Positions 8,493 through 15,400 of a stretch of 48,832 nt of DNA are shown here, piece after piece (the first letter of the stretch is position 1; each line of letters begins with the position of its first letter). The DNA comes from Methylobacterium adhaesivum (lineage in GTDB: Bacteria; Pseudomonadota; Alphaproteobacteria; Rhizobiales; Beijerinckiaceae), in assembly GCF_022179065.1 (NCBI RefSeq), contig NZ_BPQD01000041.1, positions 1 through 48,832 of the forward strand, read 5' to 3'. The notes under the pieces were generated by a model, which did no database searches, was not told where the DNA came from, and saw only the letters and a list, made by a program, of their open reading frames with translations. A program made the position numbers and the translations under genes.

Positions 8493-8647
8493 TCGCAGAT
8501 CGCAGATCGCAGGACTTTTGAAAAAGGTTCTGGCGTCTGCGCTGCTTCACCAGGGAGGAGGGCCAGAGCGGCAAGCGCTCTGGCCCTCATAAGGGTGAGA
8601 AAAACGTCCGGAGAATTTAAAATGTACTGCGATCTGCGATCTGCGAT
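8492..8647. repeat. Nested palindrome with 3+3 heptamer repeats, candidate replication origin
   Basis: Three tandem ATCGCAG heptamers (8492-8512) are mirrored by three CTGCGAT heptamers (8627-8647), giving a perfect 21-bp inverted repeat 114 bp apart. Almost exactly at its centre is a second perfect hairpin with 13-bp arms (8558-8570 and 8576-8588, core GGGCCAGAGCG) and a 5-nt loop. Iterons on both sides of a hairpin immediately after a primase-helicase gene resemble the origins of P4-like satellites. The central hairpin could also end transcription, though no T tract follows. Confidence 0.65.
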
Positions 8648-9110
8648 TTCGGAGGGTGCTACTAACATCAAGCCTCCCGCCGCCTTGAACCGGCTCCCAC
8701 CGGCCTCTCAGGCGGTGTTTCCGGGTCTGTTCACGTGGGCGCCTATCTCCACCTCCGCCTTGACCGCCGCCCTGAACCTGGACAGGGGCTTATGGGCGAC
8801 ATGGCGCTCCCGCCGCCTCACACCGGCTCCGATGCCGCCGGCTTGGTTCCGGCGCGCGCCGGGAGCGCCGCTGAATTACCGCGTGGACCACGTGCTGGTG
8901 TGGCTCGCGGCCCGGCGCGGGGACCAGCTCGACACCCTCACCACCTGGCGGCTCTCGCTCGCGCGCGATCTCGACACCGACGTGTCGGACCCGGAGGAGG
9001 TGCGGCGGTGGGCGCTCACCTACGCGCGCGCCGCCGGCCCGGTTGTCGGTGATGTCCGGTTCACCCCCGCCGGGCTCCAGGCCTACCTGGCTTCTCTGTT
9101 ATCATCTTGA
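8622..9110 (+). CDS. Hypothetical protein, 162 aa
   Basis: The ATG at 8622 has GGAG about eight bases upstream; the frame is also open from a GTG at 8595. The first residues (MYCDLRSAISEG) are encoded by the right heptamer array, so translation or transcription of this gene crosses the candidate origin. The middle (about 45-100) has a winged-helix look: STSALTAALNLDRGLWATW, then YRVDHVLVWLAARRG. No family is recognised. Position next to the primase-helicase and the origin suggests a role in replication control, but this is only inferred. Confidence 0.6.
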   Translation: MYCDLRSAISEGATNIKPPAALNRLPPASQAVFPGLFTWAPISTSALTAALNLDRGLWATWRSRRLTPAPMPPAWFRRAPGAPLNYRVDHVLVWLAARRGDQLDTLTTWRLSLARDLDTDVSDPEEVRRWALTYARAAGPVVGDVRFTPAGLQAYLASLLSS

Positions 9111-9278
9111 TAAATCCCAAATTTTCCGGAAGTATGCGTGACGCATAGTGTATATTAACAAGTGTTTATTTATCAATAAAAGTACCCACACATCCATGGG
9201 CTATAAAGTCAAGAACCTTATCTCATTGAATAGTTAGATTGTTTTCTTGACCCCAAAGGGGCACCCCTGTCACAACCT

Positions 9279-9316
9279 GTCACGAACCAGTCTACGTTCG
9301 ATGATTGGTTCGTGAC
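9279..9316. promoter_or_regulatory. Inverted repeat upstream of the serine recombinase
   Basis: Perfect 11-bp arms GTCACGAACCA (9279-9289) and TGGTTCGTGAC (9306-9316) with a 16-nt spacer end 13 bases before the recombinase ATG, in a locally A+T-rich region. CCTGTCAC also occurs twice in tandem just before it. This fits a recombination (res-like) site or an operator for the recombinase itself; which one cannot be told from sequence alone. Confidence 0.55.
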
Positions 9317-9329
9317 ATGAGCGAGACCG

Positions 9330-10013
9330 ATGGCCCAAGGCAAGTTCGTCACCTACCTCCGGGTGTCCACCAAGCGGCAGGGGGACAGCGGCCTCGGGCT
9401 TGAGGCTCAGCAGCGGGCGGTGTCCGACTACCTGAACGGCGGGGCCTGGACGGTGGCTGGCGAGTTCGTGGAGATTGAGAGCGGCAAGTCCGACGCGAAC
9501 CGGCCTCAGCTCCAGCGTGCGATCCAGGCGTGCCGGGTCTACGGCGCCCGGCTCCTCATCGCAAAGCTGGACCGGCTGTCCCGTGATGCCGGCTTCCTTC
9601 TCGGTCTGGAGAAGGCCGGGATCGAGTTCGTGGCGGCCGACATGCCGAGCGCCAACCGGCTCACGGTCGGGATCATGGCCATGGTCGCAGAGGAGGAGCG
9701 TCGCGCTATCAGCTCCAGGACGAAGGCGGCGCTCGCGGCTGCCAAGGCCCGAGGCGTGAAGCTCGGAGGCGACCGGGGCGCCACCCTGTCCACCGAAGCC
9801 AAGGCCAAGGGAGTGGAGGCGGTGAAGGTCAGGGCCGAGGGCCGGGCCTCCGACCTCGCTCCCATCATCAGCGACCTGCGCGCGGCCGGGGCCACCAGCC
9901 TCCGCTCCCTGGCGGCTGGCCTAAACCAGGCAGGCATCGCTCCGCCTCGAGGCGCCACCTGGTCACCCATGGCGGTGAGCCGGACCCTGGCCCGGATCGA
10001 GGCGCGACCGTAA
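9330..10013 (+). CDS. Serine recombinase (resolvase/invertase family)
   Basis: A 227-aa small serine recombinase. The N-terminal catalytic domain (1-140) shows YLRVSTKRQ with the nucleophilic Ser13 (approximate), then QQRAV, IAKLDRLSRD and the regulatory helix region AEEERRAISSRTKAAL. The C-terminal part (about 170-225) is a helix-turn-helix of the recombinase type: LRAAGATSLRSLAAGLNQAG. It would recombine short sites, probably the inverted repeat just upstream, for resolution of multimers or inversion. A stand-alone copy of its C-terminal domain occurs at 11473-11730. Confidence 0.85.
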   Translation: MAQGKFVTYLRVSTKRQGDSGLGLEAQQRAVSDYLNGGAWTVAGEFVEIESGKSDANRPQLQRAIQACRVYGARLLIAKLDRLSRDAGFLLGLEKAGIEFVAADMPSANRLTVGIMAMVAEEERRAISSRTKAALAAAKARGVKLGGDRGATLSTEAKAKGVEAVKVRAEGRASDLAPIISDLRAAGATSLRSLAAGLNQAGIAPPRGATWSPMAVSRTLARIEARP

Positions 10014-10047
10014 CCCGACATTCACCAGTCACCGGCCACGATGCGCC

Positions 10048-10227
10048 ATGACCGCCATCGCCGCCCAAGCCGTCCAGATGCAAGCCGGTGCCCTCGCACA
10101 GTCGATTGGCACCGCTGTTGCCCGTCAGCAGATCGACGCGCAGAAAGCTGTCGCTACCCTCGTCGCCGAAACGGCGTCCCCGCCGGCACCGGCCGGACAG
10201 GGACAGTTCGTTGACCTAAGGGTGTAG
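10048..10227 (+). CDS. YjfB-like small protein, 59 aa
   Basis: A 59-aa frame starting at the ATG at 10048, 34 bp after the recombinase and ending 13 bp before the convergent VOC gene. The product, MTAIAAQAVQMQAGALAQ then a helix rich in Gln/Ala and a C-terminal PAPAGQGQ-VDLRV, matches by eye the shape of the YjfB putative motility family: one amphipathic helix, a Pro-rich linker and a hydrophobic tail. The function of that family is not established. No convincing ribosome-binding site is seen, so coupling to the recombinase is possible. Confidence 0.45.
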   Translation: MTAIAAQAVQMQAGALAQSIGTAVARQQIDAQKAVATLVAETASPPAPAGQGQFVDLRV

Positions 10228-10240
10228 CCTCTCGGCGCCG

Positions 10241-10624
10241 TCAATCCGGGAGCTTGTAGCGAGCGCAGAGCTTGTTGCCGTCCGGATCGCGCAGATAGGC
10301 GAGATAGATCCGACCCATCGGCGTGTTGCGCTCGCCCGGCGGGTTCTCCACGGACGTGCCGCCATGCGCGACACCGGCCTCATGCCAGGCTTTGGCCTCT
10401 TCCGCGCTGTTCATGAGGAACCCGATGGTGCCGCCGTTCGCAGCGGTCGCGGCCTCACCGTTGATCGGTTTGGTGACGACGAACCGGCTTCCCCGGTGAG
10501 CGTAGACCAAGCGGCCCAGCGCGTCCGTCGTCCCCGGCTCGCCGCCGGTCGCCGCGAACAGCGCGTCGTAGAACACCTTCGACTTGGCTAAGTCGTTGCT
10601 TCCAACGACCATATGACTGAACAC
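10241..10624 (-). CDS. VOC (glyoxalase/bleomycin-resistance fold) protein
   Basis: A 127-aa protein starting at a GTG at 10624 after GGGAGA; the upstream extension of the frame overlaps the HigBA promoter and is rejected. One VOC module is visible: FSHMVVGSNDLAKSKVFYDA at the start, GGTIGFLMNS in the middle and YLAYLRDPDGNKLCARYK at the end, with His and Glu positions that usually bind a metal. Members include glyoxalases, dioxygenases and antibiotic-sequestering proteins; the substrate cannot be told. It is transcribed divergently from higBA and is probably cargo of the element. Confidence 0.8.
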   Translation of the reverse strand: MFSHMVVGSNDLAKSKVFYDALFAATGGEPGTTDALGRLVYAHRGSRFVVTKPINGEAATAANGGTIGFLMNSAEEAKAWHEAGVAHGGTSVENPPGERNTPMGRIYLAYLRDPDGNKLCARYKLPD

Positions 10625-10713
10625 GGCGCGTCTCCCTGGTTCTTCAGGAGGCTGAGCTACCGTGCCCGAGCCCCCGGCGGCAAGCCATGCGCGCTCCAGC
10701 GCCGGCAAGTTAT

Positions 10714-10766
10714 GTATCACTAAACGATACCTTTCGGTTGACTGGAACGTATCGCCATGCGATACC
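10714..10766 (+). promoter_or_regulatory. higBA promoter with two palindromic operators
   Basis: Two 17-bp palindromes, GTATCACTAAACGATAC (10714-10730) and GTATCGCCATGCGATAC (10749-10765), share GTATC...CGATAC arms and are 35 bp apart centre to centre. A TTGACT -35 box (10738-10743) lies between them and the expected -10 position falls inside the second palindrome. This is the arrangement expected of an autorepressed toxin-antitoxin promoter bound by the HigA helix-turn-helix protein. Confidence 0.75.
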
Positions 10767-10790
10767 AGCTGGCATGACGGGGACCGCGTC

Positions 10791-11072
10791 GTGATCCGAA
10801 GCTTCGCTGACGAGTGCACCAGAGCAGTGTTCGAGGGCCGCCACCCGAAGGGCATCCCCGCCGACATCCTCAAAACAGCTCGGCGCAAGCTCAACTACCT
10901 CGACGCCGCAACCTCGCTCGACGCCTTGAAGGTCCCGCCAGGCAACAAGCTACATCCCTTGGTCAATGACCGAGCCGGGCAACACGCCATCTGGATCAAC
11001 GATCAATTCCGGTTGTGCTTTCGCTGGACGGAGACCGGAGCGGAAGACGTGGAGATCACCGACTACCACTGA
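10791..11072 (+). CDS. higB: HigB toxin (RelE/ParE fold)
   Basis: A 93-aa ribosome-dependent mRNA interferase of a type II toxin-antitoxin pair. Starts at the GTG at 10791; the frame is open further upstream only through the operator region. Family signatures: VIRSFADECTRAVFEG near the N-terminus, ARRKLNYLDAATSLDAL in the helix pair, PPGNKLHPL, and the strand motif YAIWINDQFRLCFRW-like segment (here HAIWINDQFRLCFRW), ending in VEITDYH. Toxin-first order with the antitoxin 43 bp downstream is typical of higBA. It should stabilise the element against loss. Confidence 0.92.
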   Translation: MIRSFADECTRAVFEGRHPKGIPADILKTARRKLNYLDAATSLDALKVPPGNKLHPLVNDRAGQHAIWINDQFRLCFRWTETGAEDVEITDYH

Positions 11073-11115
11073 ACGACCACTCAGGGCATCGCCCGCCTCT
11101 TAGGAGACAAGTGGA

Positions 11116-11436
11116 ATGAGCACCGAATACGAGACCGACACCGTTCTCCCGCCGATGCACCCTGGCGAGGTGTTGCGAGAGGAGTTCATGATCCCGTTGA
11201 ACTTGACGGCCTACGCCATCGCGAAGGCGTGCCGCGTCCCGCGCACCAGGATCGAGCGCATAGCCCGTGAGGAGATCGGCATCACCGCCGACACGGCCTT
11301 GCGGCTCGGGCGGTTCTTCGGGATGGACCCGCAGGTGTGGGTGAACCTTCAGAGCCGCTTCGATCTTCTGATGGCCCGCAACGTTATGGGTGCCGAGGTG
11401 GACGCCATTCAGCCGCTGGAGCGAGAGGCCGCTTAG
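11116..11436 (+). CDS. higA: HigA antitoxin (XRE family)
   Basis: A 106-aa antidote of the HigB toxin and autorepressor of the operon. Starts at an ATG after GGAGACAAG. The typical opening MHPGEVLREEFM is at residues 15-26, followed by the helix-turn-helix (LTAYAIAKACRVPRTRIERI, about 30-50) and TADTALRLGRFFGMDPQVWVN. It is intact. It probably binds the two GTATC palindromes upstream of higB. Confidence 0.93.
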   Translation: MSTEYETDTVLPPMHPGEVLREEFMIPLNLTAYAIAKACRVPRTRIERIAREEIGITADTALRLGRFFGMDPQVWVNLQSRFDLLMARNVMGAEVDAIQPLEREAA

Positions 11437-11472
11437 GTTGCCCGGCGCCCTCGCCGCGCCCACCTATCCCTT

Positions 11473-11730
11473 ATGCCGCACCACCTCATCGCCTTGGCGC
11501 CGAGCGCCGGCCGGGCATCCGCTCGGGTTCGATCCGCCAGGACAGTCCGGCGCGCGGTCGATCTCGCCCCCGTCATCCATGAGCTGCGCGCGGCCGGGGC
11601 CACCTCCCTGCGCACCCTGGCGGCCCGGCTCACCGAGGCCGGTATTGCCGCGCCGCGCGCGGCGGCATGGTCTCACGTCGCCGTGGCGCGGGTGTTGGAC
11701 CAGATCGAACGCGGCGCCAAAAAGCGCTAG
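11473..11730 (+). pseudogene. Stand-alone C-terminal domain of a serine recombinase
   Basis: An 85-aa frame whose last 55 residues match the C-terminal DNA-binding domain of the recombinase at 9330-10013 (about 35 of 55 positions identical by eye, including ELRAAGATSLRTLAARL). The catalytic domain is absent. It is either a duplicated gene fragment or a small DNA-binding protein that would recognise the same sites without recombining them. The VOC and higBA genes lie between the two copies, so the segment may have been added by recombination between recombinase copies. Confidence 0.65.
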
Positions 11731-11842
11731 TATATCCGCGAAGTAGATGGCAATTTACTTTCCGATTTTGACATCTTCGAGCCCATTGATTGGCGCGGTA
11801 CAATAACCATTTCTCTAGGACGCAAGTCTCGGAGACAACAAG

Positions 11843-12244
11843 ATGCCGTCAACTTCTTCGCCCGCCCCCACCCTCAACATCAAGATCGGTAGCAAGTCCA
11901 CCGAGGTGACCATGTTCTTCGGCCGCCTGAACGAGCTGGCAGAGCTGGTCGGCAGCTTCGAACGGCTCCCGGAGGTGGACTTCCACGCTCCCACCCGCAC
12001 CGCTGTCCTGGACATCCTCCTGTCGCCCCGCGACGAGCGCGGCCGGCGCACCGACCCCGAGTGGATCATCCCGCCGGACCTCAGCATCGAGGATGCGGAG
12101 GCCGCCTTGGACTTCGCGAAGGAGCACCTGGCCGATTTTTTTCTCGGGCGGCTGGAGAAGCACCTGGCCTCGCTCCAGACGAACGGCCAGCGGCTGACGG
12201 GGGTCGGATCGTCGCTGAATGGTTTGGCGCCCTCAGCTTCGTAG
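11843..12244 (+). CDS. Tail assembly chaperone, short form (gpG-like)
   Basis: A 133-aa protein in the position of lambda gpG, immediately upstream of the tape measure gene. The N-terminal part (NIKIGSKSTEVTMFFGRLNE) is a small beta domain and residues 80-100 (LSIEDAEAALDFAKEHLADFFL) are helical. In long-tailed phages this protein binds the tape measure during tail assembly and is not part of the virion. The ATG follows GGAGACAACAAG. The zero frame ends at 12244, and the T7 run at 12136 allows ribosomes to move to the -1 frame and make the longer form. Confidence 0.7.
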   Translation: MPSTSSPAPTLNIKIGSKSTEVTMFFGRLNELAELVGSFERLPEVDFHAPTRTAVLDILLSPRDERGRRTDPEWIIPPDLSIEDAEAALDFAKEHLADFFLGRLEKHLASLQTNGQRLTGVGSSLNGLAPSAS

Positions 12245-12492
12245 ACACGATCATCTTCACGCTCGGCGTCAAGCCGAGCGCCCTTCCGACCGTGTATTGG
12301 TCGTACACGTTCGAAGACCTGATCCGCCTCACGGACTTGAAGGTGCAATTCGAGATGGTGAAGGCGATGTCCTTCACCGAAAGCCTTCTGTTCACGGCCG
12401 GTCAGGTCTTCGGAGCAAAGCAGTCCGCCCCTACCGAAGACCTCAACAGCGTGTCCGACATGCTGGCATTTGCGGCGCAGATCAATGGCTGA
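11843..12492 (+). CDS. Tail assembly chaperone, -1 frameshift fusion (gpGT-like)
   Basis: Predicted fusion of the first 100 codons of the 11843 gene with a -1 frame open from 12142 to 12492 (about 216 residues). The second frame has no convincing start of its own but encodes conserved-looking protein: EWFGALSFVDTIIFTLG, then LPTVYWSYTFEDLIRLTDLK, ending NSVSDMLAFAAQING. Its stop overlaps the tape measure start by eight bases. This layout is exactly that of the gpG/gpGT pair, where the T extension recruits the tail tube protein. The fusion is inferred from sequence, not shown. Confidence 0.7.
12136..12142 (+). promoter_or_regulatory. Programmed -1 frameshift site (T TTT TTT)
   Basis: Seven T residues in an otherwise GC-rich gene. 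In the zero frame they read GAT TTT TTT, which is the X XXY YYZ pattern that lets both tRNAs re-pair after a one-base back slip. The -1 frame is then open for 350 bases into the tape measure start. Tail chaperone genes of long-tailed phages use such sites widely. No stimulatory hairpin was worked out. Confidence 0.75.
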
Positions 12493-15400
12493 CGGCACAC
12501 AGATCGATGTCGATATCGTCCTGGACGATGCGACCCTGAACACCGGCCTCGCACGCACGGCACAGCATTTCCGCGAGGCCGTGATTGCCGCACGCGGCTT
12601 GTCGGATCAGTTCTCGGCTTCGACCCGGACGGTTGAGCCCTTGCTCAACATGGTCACCAACCTCCGGGCCGAGCTGGCCGCCAGTCGCGCGGACGGTGGC
12701 CTCCAGTCGGGCCTTCGGGACCAGCTTCGCACCGCCGAGGCCGACCTCCGCACCGCCACCGCCGCCCTCACAGCGGCGCGTGCCGCCGCTTCAGCGCCCG
12801 CACCGGGTTCGGGCCAAGGCGGTGCCGGCGGCAGTGGCGTCCCGCCCCTCTCCCCTGGTGGTTCACCAGCCGGTGGAGCCGGTGGTGCCGGCGGCTTGTT
12901 CCCCCTCCAGGCACAGATAGCGGCGAACTACGCCACTATCGGCGCAGGCATCACGATGCTGCGCGCCGGGCTGAAAGACATCGCGGAGTTCGATGACAAG
13001 CTCCGCCAGTTCCAGGCGATCACCGAGACGACGAACACCGAGCTTGGAAGCTTCCGGGACCAGCTACTGGCCGTCGCGGCGACCTCGCGGTTCTCGCTCA
13101 CCGAGCTTGCCAACGTCTCGATCCAGTTGGGCCAGATTGGCCTCTCGGCCCGTGGCGTCGGCCAGACCCTGAAGCCGGTGCTGGACCTCGCCGCCGCGTC
13201 CGGGTCCACCCTCCAGCAGTCGGTCGAGGCGATCACCTCGGTGCTGGGGGCCTACAACATCGAAGCTGCCCGCTCTGGCGACGTGGCCGACGTGTTCGTG
13301 GGCGCCCTCAACCGTACCAAGCTCGGCATGGAGCAGCTTCAGCTTGGCGTGAGCTACGCCGCCAACGTGGCCCGAGACAGCGGGGTGAGCTTCACCGAGC
13401 TGACAGCGGCCCTCGGCGGTATGGCCCAAGCCGGCATCAAGTCCGGCTCCACGCTCGGCACCGGCCTCCGGCAGTTCTTCCAGGAATTTACCGCCCCCAC
13501 CGACAAGCTGAAGGACGGCCTGCGCCAGGTCGGCCTTTCGATGGCCGACGTGGACCTGAAGGCCAACGGCCTCATCGGCGTCATCGAGAACCTGCGCAAG
13601 GCCGGCTTCGGCGGCGCCGAGGCCCTGCGATCCCTGGACCTCCGGGCGGCCTCTGCTTACTCGGCCATGCTCGGCCAGGTGGACGTGATCAAGCGTCTCG
13701 GTGGCGACCTCACCCTGTCCAACGCGGCGGCCGAGGGCGCGGCCAAGGCGAACGAAAGCCTGACGGCGAGCCTCACCCGGTTCGGCAACGTCTCCTTCGC
13801 GCTGCTGGATCGCAGCCTTCGCCCGATGGTCTCGGGCCTCACCGGCGCCGTGGACGGCGCGGCGGCTCTCGCGGATGCCGCGGGCAAGCTCGGCATCGTC
13901 CTCCCCGTGGTCGGCACCGGGCTCGGGACCATCGCGGTGGCCGCCGCCGGCCTGCGCCTCGGGACGCTCGCGGCAAGCCTTGCCCCACTCCTGGCCGGTC
14001 TCGCCAACCCGGCGGTGCTGGCGCTCGCGGCGGCTGGCGCGGCCATCGCTGGCGGCGCCTATCTCGCCCGGATCATGTCCGACACCGAGCGTGCGAAGGA
14101 CGCCCTTGACCAGGTGCGCGCCATTCGCAACGAGGTGCTGGCGCAGCAGCAGTCCATCGAGACCGGCATTTCCGGGGTGGACCAGCAGCTCGGGCTCCTG
14201 ATGGAACGTCGCGAGAAGCTAAACGCCGATCCCGTCCTTCGCCGCAACACCATCCTGGAGGCTCAGAAGGCGTTCGGCGACCTCGGGCTGACCATCTCGG
14301 CCAACGCGGCCAGCATTGATGAGTTGGTGGCGGCCTACCGCCGCCTGCGCACCGAGCTTCAAGGGCAGAACACCGAGCTTCTTCAGCGCCAGTTCGCGGT
14401 CACGGCGAAAGAGCTGGACGCCCTGGTCACCAAGGGCAACGTGGACCGGCGCGGCGCGGATCAGCGCATCGCCGACGCGCTCGGCAGCAACGCTCCCGAA
14501 TTCTCAGACCCGCGCTTCCCCACGGCGGCACCCCGTGGCTCCCGGTCGGATGACGCCGGCTTGGCCCGCGCCGGTCTCACCGCCCTGAAGCCGTTGCTGG
14601 ACGTGATCCGCAACCCGGCCTCGCTCGGCGGGGACGATCCGCTCGGCGTGTCGCGCTATCAGCAGATCGTGTTGGACGAGCGCCAGCGGCTGGAGCGCGA
14701 GGCCGCGCCGCTGCGCCTCGACGGATCGAACACCGGCCGCTTGGCGGCCATCACCGACAACCTGGACAAGCTCGACAAAATCGCGGTGCTGTTCTCGGAC
14801 GCGGTGAAGACGAATGCCGGCACCATCGCGGCGCAGGGGAAGCTCACCGAGCTATCCAGCCGGGCCGATGTCTCGCGCCTTCAGCAGACCCCGGAGTTTC
14901 AGGCGTTTGGCCAGCGGGCCGCCGACCTCCAGGCGAACCTCACCGAGCGCAGCCGTTCCGTGACGGGCTCGGGCACTGAGCGGAAGGCCGGCATCGTCGC
15001 GGCGATCCGGGACACGCAAGCCGAGGCCGCCAGCCTGGAGGCCGAGTTCAATCGGTATCTCGGTGAGCTGCGCTCAGCCGGTGCCGCCGATAAGACGGTG
15101 ACCGAGGCCGGCGCCCGGATCACCGACCAGCTCAAGAGCCTGCGCCGGGGCGTCACCAAGGAGCTGGACGAAATCGCGGCCTCGATCCGCCCGGACCTCA
15201 CGCGCGAGCTTCAGGCCGAGCGGAAGAACACCGCCGCGCAGATCGACACGCTGATGAAGCGGGCCGGCGCCACTCGAGACACGGCCGAGCCGGGCGAGAT
15301 TGAGGCGCAGGTGAAGGCCCTGGTCGAGCGCCAGCGCAGCATCGCCCGGAAGCTGATCGAGGCCGAGACCGCCAACCCGGATGAGGTGGACAGCCGGCCC

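Noticed and set aside
8492-8647. CRISPR-like array
   Set aside because: The repeats are 7-bp tandem copies without spacers and in inverted halves; no cas genes are present.
10625-10894. N-terminal extension of the VOC protein
   Set aside because: It would run antisense through the HigBA operators and the higB start; the GTG at 10624 has a good ribosome-binding site and begins the VOC fold.
12061-12492. Independent gene starting near 12061
   Set aside because: The frame's first part is the shadow of the chaperone gene, no ribosome-binding site is present, and the useful part begins after the T7 slip site. It is better read as a frameshift extension.
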